Below are positions 9,174 to 17,619 of a DNA stretch of 61,633 bases, piece by piece (position 1 is the first letter of the stretch; each line of letters starts with the position of its first letter). A program made the position numbers and the translations under genes. The notes under the pieces were generated by a model, which was not told where the DNA came from, did not search any database, and saw only the letters and a list, made by a program, of their open reading frames with translations. This DNA is from Nitriliruptoraceae bacterium (GTDB lineage: Bacteria > Actinomycetota > Nitriliruptoria > Nitriliruptorales > Nitriliruptoraceae). Where the stretch lies: positions 1 to 61,633 of the forward strand of contig PXDB01000065.1 in the NCBI GenBank assembly GCA_003565155.1. Reading direction: 5' to 3'.

Positions 9174-10295
9174 TCAGGTGGCCAGCAGCCCACGTTCGCC
9201 CAGCGCCTCGAGCAGGGGCGCGAGTCGACCGTCCTGATCTGGCGGGGTGGCCGTGTCCGGGTCGCGTTGCAGGAGCCGCGTCAGGACCGCCGAGGACGCC
9301 GGATCGAGCCGGAGCCGCCGCTGCGCACGGGCGTCGATGAGCTCGATCCGACCGTCGTTCTCCCATGGCAGCACGTGCGGCGCCAGCAGGGGTAGCCCGG
9401 GCAGGGTGTCAGCGTCGACCACCGCAAGCTGCGGCGACCGCCGCCGCGTTCGCGCGCACAGCTGCGGCGGCGCGAGCAGCCAACCGTCCTCATCCTCACC
9501 GGTGCGGTCGTTCCACAGGCTGGAGACGGGCTCGGTCCACGGCCACACGACCGGTGGCAGCGCCGCCAGGGGTTCCTCGTCACCGCCTCGACGTGTCTGC
9601 CAGCGTGCCCGCCAGGCGGCGGCATCGCTGCCGAGCAGGTGCTCACTGAGGTCCGGCAGCTCCCGAGCGGCAACAGCGTGCTCGACGCGCGGATGGTCGG
9701 CGAGGTATGCGAGCGTGGCGCTGGCAGCCCAGAGGCAGCCGATCACGAGCGAGCCCGGCTGGCGCTCGATCCGCTCCCGGAGACGCAACCCGGTGTACGC
9801 CGTGTCGTCCACCACTAGCGTCAGGGCCGTGGGACCGGCCGCCGACCCGAACCGTTCGGCGGGCAGGCCCAGTTCGTAGCCGAGCAGCCCCGCCACGACG
9901 GCGCCGCCGCGGGGCACCCCGACGAGGTGTGCCCCGGCCAGCTGCTCCCCGCCGAGCACGTCTCGCAGCCGGGCCCCGAGGGCCGCGACGTCCTCCTCGA
10001 CCTGCTCCCAGCCGCGGACACGGACGTGCGGTCCGACCCTGGCGATCCGCTGGTCCAGACCCGCCAGCCGGGCGACCGCGTCCTCTCCCAGGTGGCCCAC
10101 GAAGGCCAGCAACGGTCGCGGTCGCCGGCGGAAGAGCAGCGTGGCACGACCCAGACGTGCGGCCGGGGGCGAGCGCACGATGGCGGAGACGACCCCACCG
10201 AGGGGGTCGCCCAGGCCGCGCTCGGTGACGCGGTCGAGGAGCCCACCGCTGCCGGGCGGGTCGACGTGCACGACTGCGACCTCGATCACGTTCAC
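9174..10295 (-). CDS. Phosphoribosyltransferase-fold protein with RRE-like C-terminus
   Basis: A 373-residue protein. Residues about 110-230 look like a type I phosphoribosyltransferase: LVGVPRGGAVVAG matches the pyrophosphate-loop strand and LTLVVDDTAYTGLRL (Asp163-Asp164) matches the PRPP loop. Such folds move ribose-5-phosphate from PRPP to an N or O nucleophile, or act as PRPP sensors. Residues about 305-373 (IELIDARAQRRLRLDPASSAVL ... LLEALGERGLL) resemble a PqqD/RRE winged helix, suggesting peptide binding. GTG 10295 is preceded by GTGGAGG; GTG 10307 would lie inside that site. It follows the precursor by 115 bp. Activity on the peptide is a hypothesis. Confidence 0.65.
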   Translation of the reverse strand: MNVIEVAVVHVDPPGSGGLLDRVTERGLGDPLGGVVSAIVRSPPAARLGRATLLFRRRPRPLLAFVGHLGEDAVARLAGLDQRIARVGPHVRVRGWEQVEEDVAALGARLRDVLGGEQLAGAHLVGVPRGGAVVAGLLGYELGLPAERFGSAAGPTALTLVVDDTAYTGLRLRERIERQPGSLVIGCLWAASATLAYLADHPRVEHAVAARELPDLSEHLLGSDAAAWRARWQTRRGGDEEPLAALPPVVWPWTEPVSSLWNDRTGEDEDGWLLAPPQLCARTRRRSPQLAVVDADTLPGLPLLAPHVLPWENDGRIELIDARAQRRLRLDPASSAVLTRLLQRDPDTATPPDQDGRLAPLLEALGERGLLAT

Positions 10296-10410
10296 GAGCG
10301 CCTCCACCCCGACCGCTGCAGCACCGCTGGCAAAGCAAGAGGGACCGGTAGATCACCGATCCCTCCAGCGGCCCGCGGTACGCGAACCAGGCGACGCATC
10401 TCCGGCTACG

Positions 10411-10539
10411 TCACCCCGTGCCGGCCATGCTGCCGGTGAAGTCGACATCGGTGAGGGTGGTCATACCACGCTGCTGCGTCAGGTCAGCCACCGACCCGAG
10501 CTCCTCGAACTCCGGCGAGTTGTACTGCTGCTTGGACAT
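10411..10539 (-). CDS. Lasso-type RiPP precursor peptide, 42 aa
   Basis: A short reading frame with AAGGAG six bases before its ATG. The leader has Y6, P9, F11, G15 and T21, reproducing the actinobacterial lasso motif YxxPxLxxxGxxxxxT with Phe for Leu. In known lasso precursors the conserved Thr is the penultimate leader residue, which would put the core at Gln23 (QRGMTTLTD...) with Asp31 as core residue 9, a permitted ring position. A core starting at Gly25, with Asp31 or Asp33 as ring acid, is the alternative. The C-terminus is ...GSMAGTG. It lies between the cyclase and the PRTase-like gene. Class is fairly certain; cleavage and ring sites are inferred. Confidence 0.85.
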   Translation of the reverse strand: MSKQQYNSPEFEELGSVADLTQQRGMTTLTDVDFTGSMAGTG

Positions 10540-10588
10540 CTCCTGCTCCTTGTCACGTCGTCATGCGGGCTGGCGCCGCGTTGCACCA

Positions 10589-10603
10589 CGCCGCCACTTT
10601 ACG
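10589..10603 (-). promoter_or_regulatory. Candidate regulatory element upstream of the lasso precursor
   Basis: Minus-strand CGTAAAGTGGCGGCG, 50-64 bases before the precursor ATG, in the 139-bp gap after the cyclase. A copy with one mismatch (CGTAAAGTGGTGGCG) lies before the polysaccharide dehydratase at 35774. Such an AT-containing core is unusual in this DNA. It may be a promoter or operator shared by the two loci; function is inferred. Confidence 0.4.
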
Positions 10604-10678
10604 TTGCCACAACCACTGAGCGTGCCAGAAAGTCCGGCGCCGCCCCGCATCGGGCGGAGAGTGCACGATGCGGGCAAC

Positions 10679-12565
10679 TCAGGTCACGCTGCGGTCGCCG
10701 TCCACTACGCGCAGCCACCACTCGGTGGAGAGCACCCACCAGAAGGCGTCGTCGAGTTCAGCTTCCGGGGCAGCGACGAAGGACTCGTAGTGGGTGAGCA
10801 CGTCCGGTACCGCGACCCAGCCGGCTGCTGCCAGGCGACTGTCGCTGCCGAGCAGGTGGCGGACCGCGGGGGCGGCGGGCCCACGCAGCGAGGCCAGCGC
10901 GAGGGGGATGGGGATGATCTTGCCAGCCGTACGGCGCGCGTCCTCGGGGAGCACACCGCGCATCGCTGCCCGCAACAGGGTCTTGTCGCGGGACGGCGGC
11001 GGGTTCAGCACCTGCTGGGGGATGGCGAGGGAGAACTCCAGGAGGCGACGATCGGACCAGGGTTCCACGAACTCGAGCCCCTGCCGGGCGATGCGTCGCT
11101 GGTTGGCGACCAGCCAACGGACCGGGATGGGATCGCGTAGCTGTCGATAGCGCTCGACCCGCAGGGGTCCGCGCAGCCGCGGGGCAGCCTGCTCTTCCCC
11201 GTCGTCGGCGACCCCGGTGCGGCGCAGCAGCGCGCCGCTCACCCAGTCCGGAGCGAAGGGTTCCGCGGTGCGCGGGAGCCGGCCCGTGACCCTGCCACGC
11301 AGCCATGCGAGCTCCGGCCGGATCGCCTGCCAGGCCAGGCGGGTGGGCGGCTCGCCGGTACCACGTCGATGCTCGACCAGTTCCCGTGCGACCGCGCGGA
11401 CGCCGTGGCGTTGGCGCAGGGTCCGGTAGTTGCCGGGGATCATGCCGATCACGGAGTCGCCCCGTGCCCCCGTCGCCAGCCGTGCCACGCCGTCCTCGGC
11501 GGCGCGGGCCAGGGCGCGGGCGTGGCCCAGTTGGAACGCCCCGTGCAGCGGGTCGTCGAGATCCGGGCCACCGTCGGGGAAGCGCGCGAGGGGACCGGCG
11601 TCCTCGACGGGCACATCCCGGTGTCGCGTCTGGTAGCGCGCCACGATGTGCCGCGAGACATGACGTTCGTCGGCGTCGGTGTGACGCCCGTAGTCGAAGG
11701 AGTAGGTGTGCAGCCGCGTGCCCGATGCCTCGTCCTCCAACAGCTTCCCCGCGGTAGCCACGACCGCGCCGGAGTCGAGGCCACCCGAGAGCAGCACCCC
11801 GAGGGACGGCGTATCCGTGAGCCGTGCACGGACAGCCTGGCGGAGGGTGTCGCGGAGTACCTCGGCGTACTCCTCGAAGCGATCGAGGTAGCGCACGTTG
11901 CCGGGGTCGGGTTCCCAGGTGGCCGCGCACACCGGCGCGCCACCCGACCAGCTGAGCACGGACCCGGGTGGCACATGGGACACCCCCGCATGGAAGCTGC
12001 GGTCGAGCGGCCCGAAGCTCCCGCAGAGATAGGCCGCGACGGTCCGCTCATCGACCGTCGTCCCGCCGGCAGCGCCCGCCAACAGCTGGCTGACGTCGCT
12101 GGCGACCGTGAGTTGACCGCCGACGTGCCGGTAGGAGAGCGGCCGCATGCCGTAGACGTCGCGGACCAGCAGCGTGCGGTCGCTGCGGGGATCGTGGACC
12201 ACCGCAGCGAGGTCGCCGAGGAGCCGGCCGAAGGCGTCGAGGCCCCAGCGCAGGTAGGCGTGGGCCAGGACCTCGGCTGCGTCAGCGGTGTCGGGGAGGT
12301 CGAGTGTCCGTGCCATCGCTGCGCGCTCGTCGAGCCGGGCGTCGGCCGCGACCCGCACGCCCGTGGGCGCGTGGTGGTACGACCCGCCGGTCCCGGGGAC
12401 TGCACGGGCATGGCGTAGGCTGGCCAGCAGCACGCCCGGTCCTCGCTCGATGAGCACCCCGGCGTCGTAGCGGTGCGGCACCGGCGCGAGCAAGGGGGTG
12501 AGCAGGTCGTCCGCCAGCGTGTGCCCCTCACCGGTCAGCAGCGCTGCAAGACCTGCCACGCACAC
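10679..12565 (-). CDS. Asparagine-synthetase-like lasso cyclase (protein C)
   Basis: A 628-residue protein with an N-terminal glutaminase-like domain (starting MCVAGLAALL) and a C-terminal AsnB-type synthetase domain. The ATP-pyrophosphatase loop SGGLDS is at 260-265. In lasso biosynthesis this enzyme adenylates the Asp/Glu side chain of the core so the new N-terminal amine can close the macrolactam. GTG 12565 keeps the Met-Cys start of the class II amidotransferase family, but GTG 12559, better spaced from GGAGAGG, and GTG 12592 are alternatives. It is divergent from the HprK-like gene (67-bp gap) and upstream of the precursor on the same strand. Confidence 0.88.
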   Translation of the reverse strand: MCVAGLAALLTGEGHTLADDLLTPLLAPVPHRYDAGVLIERGPGVLLASLRHARAVPGTGGSYHHAPTGVRVAADARLDERAAMARTLDLPDTADAAEVLAHAYLRWGLDAFGRLLGDLAAVVHDPRSDRTLLVRDVYGMRPLSYRHVGGQLTVASDVSQLLAGAAGGTTVDERTVAAYLCGSFGPLDRSFHAGVSHVPPGSVLSWSGGAPVCAATWEPDPGNVRYLDRFEEYAEVLRDTLRQAVRARLTDTPSLGVLLSGGLDSGAVVATAGKLLEDEASGTRLHTYSFDYGRHTDADERHVSRHIVARYQTRHRDVPVEDAGPLARFPDGGPDLDDPLHGAFQLGHARALARAAEDGVARLATGARGDSVIGMIPGNYRTLRQRHGVRAVARELVEHRRGTGEPPTRLAWQAIRPELAWLRGRVTGRLPRTAEPFAPDWVSGALLRRTGVADDGEEQAAPRLRGPLRVERYRQLRDPIPVRWLVANQRRIARQGLEFVEPWSDRRLLEFSLAIPQQVLNPPPSRDKTLLRAAMRGVLPEDARRTAGKIIPIPLALASLRGPAAPAVRHLLGSDSRLAAAGWVAVPDVLTHYESFVAAPEAELDDAFWWVLSTEWWLRVVDGDRSVT

Positions 12566-12632
12566 CTCTCCGACGCTGCGTCTCGGCCGCACGCTAGCCG
12601 AGGCCTGACGCCTACTGACACGGAGTCCCAGG

Positions 12633-13583
12633 ATGGCCCGCTACCGGCTCTATGGATTGTCGGTGGAGCTCGACTTCGCCCCACGCTGGCCCCTCGTCCC
12701 GGACGACACCGATGGCGACGCTGCGGCCGATCTCCGTATCGAGCTCGTGTCGGAGCCGCCAGCGCCCCCGACGGATTCAGCTGACATCGTCTGGGGCGAC
12801 GATGGTCGCAGCGACGCGCTGGAATGGGCCACCGTGACCCAACGAGGTGGCGTCACGGTCGTCGGGTTCGAAGATGACGCTGACTACTACCTATGGCCAG
12901 ATCGCATCGTGTGCCACCTGCTGGAGGCCAGCTCCCGCTTCATCGTGGAGACCCAGCTGCTGGGAACGGTGCTGGCCGTCTGGTTGGCGCGACGCGGCGT
13001 GCTCGCGCTCCACGCCAGCGCCGTGGTCGTCGATGGCCTGGCGGTCGGCTTCCTGGCCATGCCCGGCGGCGGGAAGACGACCGCCGCCCTGTCGGTAGCG
13101 CACCAGGGCCATCCGGTCCTCGCCGACGACCTGCTGGCGCTGCATCCCGGCGACCAGCAGGTGGTGGCGCAGCACGGCTACCCGCTCCTCCGGCTCTGGC
13201 CCCAGCAGGTGGAGCGTTTCGTCGGCGATCCGGACATCCTGCCGCGGATCCATCCGCAGTTCGAGAAGCGCCGTGTCGAACTAGAGGGGTCACCGCTGGG
13301 GTTCCACGCTGCGGCGACCCCGCTCGCGGCGTTGTGCGTGCCGGCACACGACGAGGGGGTGCCCGCACAAGCCGAGCGACTGGGCTCCGCAGCCGCGGCA
13401 ACCACCCTCCTGGGGGCGGGCTTCCTGGGGGCCGCCATGCTGCGTGTGGCCGACCCGGTGACCATGCTGGCACGCGTGGCGGCCGTCACGGATCGGGTGC
13501 CGGTGTACGAGTTGCGGTTCCCCTCCGGTCTGGACAGGGTGGACCGACTCGTGGACCTGGTGCATAAGCTCGTGCGCGGCTGA
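12633..13583 (+). CDS. HPr-kinase-like protein of the lasso cluster
   Basis: A 316-residue protein with an HPr-kinase/phosphorylase-type C-terminal domain: GVLALHASAVVVDGLAVGFL leads to the P-loop MPGGGKTT (143-150), followed by HPVLADDLLAL, the acidic motif after the second strand. In paeninodin-type lasso clusters homologues phosphorylate the hydroxyl of a C-terminal Ser. Here the precursor ends in Gly, so any target would be internal Ser/Thr or another molecule. CGGAG seven bases before ATG supports the start. It is divergent from the cyclase and converges with an RRE gene 17 bases away. Confidence 0.8.
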   Translation: MARYRLYGLSVELDFAPRWPLVPDDTDGDAAADLRIELVSEPPAPPTDSADIVWGDDGRSDALEWATVTQRGGVTVVGFEDDADYYLWPDRIVCHLLEASSRFIVETQLLGTVLAVWLARRGVLALHASAVVVDGLAVGFLAMPGGGKTTAALSVAHQGHPVLADDLLALHPGDQQVVAQHGYPLLRLWPQQVERFVGDPDILPRIHPQFEKRRVELEGSPLGFHAAATPLAALCVPAHDEGVPAQAERLGSAAAATTLLGAGFLGAAMLRVADPVTMLARVAAVTDRVPVYELRFPSGLDRVDRLVDLVHKLVRG

Positions 13584-13600
13584 GACCCCCTGCGACGGGT

Positions 13601-13903
13601 TCAGCGCCGGCTGCGCCCTCGCTCACCCGACCCCCGGAGCTCCACCAGGCGCGCGCCCCGCATCCGGGTGAGGAAGGCGCGCACGTCCCGCTCCGCGCTC
13701 GCACGGTCGATGTCGTACTCCCCGAGCAACACCTCGACCAGCGCCTGCGGTGTCGCGCCGCCGAGGAGCGCCTTCCACAGCACCACCCCGGCGCCGCTCA
13801 GCTTCAGGTAGGCCGACCCGGCGAGGTCGAGGATGACGATCTCATCGTCGAGTTGCTCCCAACGCAGGTGCCTGCGCCGGACCTGCAACGTCGGCTCGGT
13901 CAT
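13601..13903 (-). CDS. Lasso B1-type RRE protein (PqqD family)
   Basis: A 100-residue PqqD-like protein: LRWEQLDDEIVILDLAGSAYLKLSG, then AGVVLWKALLGGATPQALVEVLL, then AERDVRAFLTRMRGARLVEL. The motif DLAGSAYLKL-GAGVVLWKALL matches lasso B1 proteins, which grip the leader and deliver it to the B2 peptidase. It is transcribed away from the B2-like gene across a 222-bp divergent region and converges with the HprK-like gene. Being next to B2, it is the best candidate among the local RREs for the dedicated B1. Confidence 0.82.
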   Translation of the reverse strand: MTEPTLQVRRRHLRWEQLDDEIVILDLAGSAYLKLSGAGVVLWKALLGGATPQALVEVLLGEYDIDRASAERDVRAFLTRMRGARLVELRGSGERGRSRR

Positions 13904-14125
13904 GGTGGTCTCCCCCTACGGCCGACCCCGGTGGCGGCAGCAACGTGCAGCCGATCGGCGCCGCGACGAGGCCCGCGGGTGGCGCCGTGGGTGACGTCGT
14001 TCGGCGGACCGGGACCCTACCCTTCCCGATGCCGCAGCCCGGCTGACACTGCGGACACCACCGCCCGGATGCATCCGCAACTGCAGGCCTCCGACCTGCA
14101 CTGGAGGGGGAGCACCGTCACCCGC

Positions 14126-14680
14126 ATGCCACCGAAACCGAACGTCCGCGCGCTCGTGCGCGACGTTGGCCGCGTCGTGCTGCGCGCACCGTCAGCAGCA
14201 CGTCGCTGGACGGCGATGCCGGCCGCGGAACGTCGCCAGACGCTGCGGGCACTCGTGGTGCTGTTCGTCCTCGAGCTCACCATCAGATGGATCCCGGTGC
14301 CGCGCGTCGCTCACCGGCTGGGTGTCACGCTCGACGGCGAGGATGAGGGGGTCGCCGACAGCGACGCGTTGGCGCCCGACGCCCTGCGCGCGGCAGCGAC
14401 CGGCGCCGCCGCGGCCTACGCACCCCACCTGCTCACCGCGACCGAACAGCAAGCCCGCCGGTCGACGTTCCGGGTGATCCGGCGCTGGCCCTTCGGGCTG
14501 GGTCCGTGCCTGCGTGAGTCCCTCGTCCTCGGTCACCTCCTGCGTGACCACTCTCCCGTCCTTCGGTTCGGTGTCACCCGTGACCACGGCAGCATCCTCG
14601 CGCACGCGTGGCTCGAGGTCGCCGGCCGACCGATCAACGACCCGGCGGGCGTCCTGCCGTTCCAAGGGGCCCCGCGCTAG
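14126..14680 (+). CDS. Lasso leader peptidase B2, transglutaminase fold
   Basis: A 184-residue protein matching lasso B2: a helical N-terminus (RALVVLFVLELTIRWIPVPR), then the cysteine-protease core with Cys128 in GLGPCLRESLVLGHLLR, His160 in ILAHAWLEVAGRP and Asp172 in NDPAG, the order of the transglutaminase-like triad. It would cut the leader just after the residue following the conserved Thr. The frame is open upstream, but translation before ATG 14126 does not look like the family; the ATG lacks a well-spaced ribosome site, so the start is uncertain. It converges with the nucleotidyltransferase gene (44-base gap). Confidence 0.85.
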   Translation: MPPKPNVRALVRDVGRVVLRAPSAARRWTAMPAAERRQTLRALVVLFVLELTIRWIPVPRVAHRLGVTLDGEDEGVADSDALAPDALRAAATGAAAAYAPHLLTATEQQARRSTFRVIRRWPFGLGPCLRESLVLGHLLRDHSPVLRFGVTRDHGSILAHAWLEVAGRPINDPAGVLPFQGAPR

Positions 14681-14724
14681 ACACCCCGGTACCCGAGAAC
14701 GGGGATCGCCGTCGTCGACGAGGC

Positions 14725-16329
14725 CTACCCCTCATCGACCGGCTGCCGATCGGTCTCTCCACCGCACAGCAGCAGGCCCTTCCCGGCCAGCCGTGACACG
14801 AGAGCTTCGAGGTCGCGACGCAGCATGTCCTCCGGGATGTCGAAACGCTCCCGCAGGACACCCAGGGCCGTCTCAAGACCTCCGGTGGCGACGAGGGCGT
14901 CCCACATCGCGGTCCCCGTCCCATCGAGGGTGAAACACTCCTCCGTGGCGAGGTGCACCAGGATGGCATCCCCATCGGGGAGCTTCTGGACCAGGACGTC
15001 GCTCGGGACCCGAACCGAGCTCGACCCATCCGTGAGCCCTTCGCTTCCCTCCACCCGCCCGTCGGTGGCCGCTGCTCGATCAGCGGCAACGGCGGGCCCG
15101 GTGGCCGGGCGTGCTGTGCCCTGGTCGCCGGCGTCAGGCACGGGACCTTCGAGCTCGCGCTGCTGCAACCGCACGCGGGCCAGCCCTCGGCGTTGCGCGA
15201 GCGTCCCCCGCCACCGGCCGCGCAGCAGCTTCCAGAGGTAGGGGCCAGCGACATCCGCGTACTGCAGCTCGACGGCGACCCGCGGCGGCCACAGGTCGCG
15301 GGTCCACCACCACGCGGCCTCCGCGGCGCGGCCGCGGGCGAGCAGGCCGATCCCGTTCTGCCGCATCCGGTACCTGAGCCGTCCCTCGCTGCCCCGGAGG
15401 CGGATCCGGGGCGGCCACAGAGCGCTCCACAGCCTGGCCCGTGTGCCGGACGGCCGCGGCAGCGCACCCGGCCAGGCCAGACCCAACTCGTCGACGACCA
15501 CTTCCAGGCTCGACAGGACCGCCACCTCGATCCCGTCGGCACGGGCGAGGTCGTGGAACGCCTCCCACTCCACGCGGCCGGAACCGATCACCCGGGCGAC
15601 GTCCGCGAAACCGAGCAAGCGCTGGAATCGGTCCTTGTTGAGATGGACCAGGAACTGCAACAGGCTGGCGGTGTCATCGAGGACGCGAACGCTGGTGTCG
15701 GCAGCAAGCGGGAACTCGACCGTCCGGTCCCACCACGACCCGTTCGCGCGGGTCGGGATACCGAGCTTGAGTGGATCGAAGTGCAGGTCGATGTCGATGG
15801 CACCGTCAGTGGAGATGGTCACCGCCTGCAGCCGACCGGAGGTGACCATCCGATCGATGTGCGGGATCCAGGGGTGGTCCGGCCCGAGGATACGTAGGGC
15901 CTCGGAGGCCTGTCCCTGGCGCTGGCCAGACATCCAGAGGTCGACGTCGCCGCAGGGCCGCTCACCGCTGCGTGCGTACCACCGGTCCTCCGCGGTCACG
16001 CCCTTGAGGGTCGCCACCTCGAGGCCAGCGGCGCTCAGCCGCTCTACGCTCGATCGAAGGGTCTCCCGGACGCGGTGGAGGTGGGCTTGCACCGCTACTG
16101 CACGCTCGGCCAGACGGACCTGCAGATCGTGCGTGAGCGCGAGCTCAGGTGCCCATGAGTGCACCAGGCCGAGCATCCGATGGTCGGCAGCTTCTGCCCA
16201 CACGTGCTGATCGATCCGGTTGGACCGGGGAGCACGGTCGGCGGCGAGATCGATCAGGACCGGCGAGAGCCGCGGGCGCGATCGGGCTGGTCCTTTCCCT
16301 CCGGCCACGCTGACTCCGATGTCGTCCAT
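14725..16329 (-). CDS. Nucleotidyltransferase-like protein fused to an RRE
   Basis: A 534-residue two-domain protein. The N-terminal part has LKGVTAEDRWYARSGERPCG followed by DVDLWM (Asp128, Asp130), the arrangement of the uncharacterised nucleotidyltransferase family common in lasso and polysaccharide loci. Residues about 430-525 (VQKLPDGDAILVHLATEECF, then DGTGTAMWDALV, then LRRDLEALVSRLAGKGLLL) form a clear PqqD/RRE domain after a linker. The fusion implies the catalytic part works on a leader-bound peptide. Whether it transfers a nucleotide is unproven. ATG 16329 has GGTAGGA upstream. Its 3' end meets the B2 gene. Confidence 0.78.
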   Translation of the reverse strand: MDDIGVSVAGGKGPARSRPRLSPVLIDLAADRAPRSNRIDQHVWAEAADHRMLGLVHSWAPELALTHDLQVRLAERAVAVQAHLHRVRETLRSSVERLSAAGLEVATLKGVTAEDRWYARSGERPCGDVDLWMSGQRQGQASEALRILGPDHPWIPHIDRMVTSGRLQAVTISTDGAIDIDLHFDPLKLGIPTRANGSWWDRTVEFPLAADTSVRVLDDTASLLQFLVHLNKDRFQRLLGFADVARVIGSGRVEWEAFHDLARADGIEVAVLSSLEVVVDELGLAWPGALPRPSGTRARLWSALWPPRIRLRGSEGRLRYRMRQNGIGLLARGRAAEAAWWWTRDLWPPRVAVELQYADVAGPYLWKLLRGRWRGTLAQRRGLARVRLQQRELEGPVPDAGDQGTARPATGPAVAADRAAATDGRVEGSEGLTDGSSSVRVPSDVLVQKLPDGDAILVHLATEECFTLDGTGTAMWDALVATGGLETALGVLRERFDIPEDMLRRDLEALVSRLAGKGLLLCGGETDRQPVDEG

Positions 16330-16635
16330 GCGGTCCTACCGCCACCCGCGGTGGTCGGTCGGCTCCGGCCGGCCGGCAGCGTCGAGCCGATGGTAGAGCC
16401 GTCGCCAGGAACCGTCGCGGCGAACGCCAACCGACGGCCATCGCTGCGATCCGCCCCACGCTCCGTGGAGCGGTCGGTCTTCCGCAGCGAGCCGTCCGCC
16501 GGGAGGCTCCCGGGAGGTGACACCGTCGACGGACGGTCGGGTAGCGTCGCTGCGGCCGACATCGCGCTGCGACCGGTCGCAGGAGCGCACGGCACGCCAC
16601 CACGCGCTCGCCGGTGGGCTGCAGTCAGGGAAGCA
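16330..16635. other. 306-bp gap upstream of the nucleotidyltransferase and APH-like genes
   Basis: Divergent region between the nucleotidyltransferase-RRE gene (minus) and the APH-fold gene (plus). Frames are open on both strands, but their translations are Arg/Ser/Pro-rich without family resemblance. No leader motif of a further precursor was found. If the APH-like gene starts at ATG 16390, the gap shrinks to 60 bp. Confidence 0.4.
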
Positions 16636-17619
16636 GTGAGACCGACGCGTACCTCGGGACGGCCGCTCGCACCGGATGCGCGGCTGCTCGAGCAGGCGGC
16701 GCGAACGCTCGCCGAGCGGCGGGGCCTGCCCGCCCTACCGGACTGGACCGTCCTCCAGCGCCAGGAACGGCGCAGGTCGACGCTCTTCCGGCTGTCGGCG
16801 GTGTGCGCCGGCGTGGATGTCCACGCGTGGGCCAAGGTCGATGCGGTCGACGATGGCGACGCGGCAGCGGCGGAGCGTCGGCTCGCCCGGTTCCGCGAGT
16901 CGCTGCTCTGCGAGCTCCGGGTGGCACCGGTTCTAGAGGATCGCTTCTGCCACCTTGGGGTGGGCTTCGACGTTCCCTTGGCGATCGATCCCGAGGCCCT
17001 CGCGGCCGTACGTCTCGAGGTTGCCGGACGGCCCCTGGGTCGAGCAGCGACCTACCTTCGACCTGGTCGCCAGAAACGGGGCCTGGACCTGCTCGCACGG
17101 GTCGGTGCGGCGCTGCGCGCCGCCGAGGACGCGGGTGCGACCCTCGGCCCGAGCTTCGATCGACCGGCCTTGCACCGCCGGCTCGACCCGTACCTGCAGC
17201 AGGCGCGAGAACGGCTCGATGTCGGCGTCATGGCGATGCTCGAGGACCGCATCCCATCGCTCGTATCCGCCATCGATATCGAGGTCGCTGCCGTTCATGC
17301 GCACGGCGACCCGTCGCCGACGAACGTCCTGGCCAACGGGACGCAGGTCGGTCTCATCGACTTCAGTTGGCGGCCGTACCTGGCTGGTGAGAGCGTGGCG
17401 CACCTCGCCGCACGTCTGTCGTGTGAGCCGTGGGTACCCGATCGTTGGCGCCGGAAGGCTCGCGACGCACTGCTGTCCGGCTACGGGCGAGCGAACGTCC
17501 CGTCCTGGCACCTCTCCTACCTGGTGCGGGTGCTGCGGTGGGCGGTGAAGCCGGACTCCCCCACGTCGCGGTGGGCCAGGGATGAACTGGACCGGCTGCT
17601 GGCAACGAGCACCGCCTGA
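16636..17619 (+). CDS. APH-fold phosphotransferase
   Basis: A 327-residue kinase-like protein. HGDPSPTN at 223-230 is the catalytic-loop motif (Asp and Asn), and LIDFSW with Asp242 is the second metal site; the N-lobe is short and Arg-rich. This fold phosphorylates small alcohols, choline, amino sugars or glycolipids. GTG 16636, preceded by AGGGA, gives a normal family length; ATG 16390 would add 82 residues of unlikely composition. It borders the lasso cluster and the PglK-like exporter. About 280 bp of non-coding DNA follow it. Substrate unknown. Confidence 0.7.
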   Translation: MRPTRTSGRPLAPDARLLEQAARTLAERRGLPALPDWTVLQRQERRRSTLFRLSAVCAGVDVHAWAKVDAVDDGDAAAAERRLARFRESLLCELRVAPVLEDRFCHLGVGFDVPLAIDPEALAAVRLEVAGRPLGRAATYLRPGRQKRGLDLLARVGAALRAAEDAGATLGPSFDRPALHRRLDPYLQQARERLDVGVMAMLEDRIPSLVSAIDIEVAAVHAHGDPSPTNVLANGTQVGLIDFSWRPYLAGESVAHLAARLSCEPWVPDRWRRKARDALLSGYGRANVPSWHLSYLVRVLRWAVKPDSPTSRWARDELDRLLATSTA

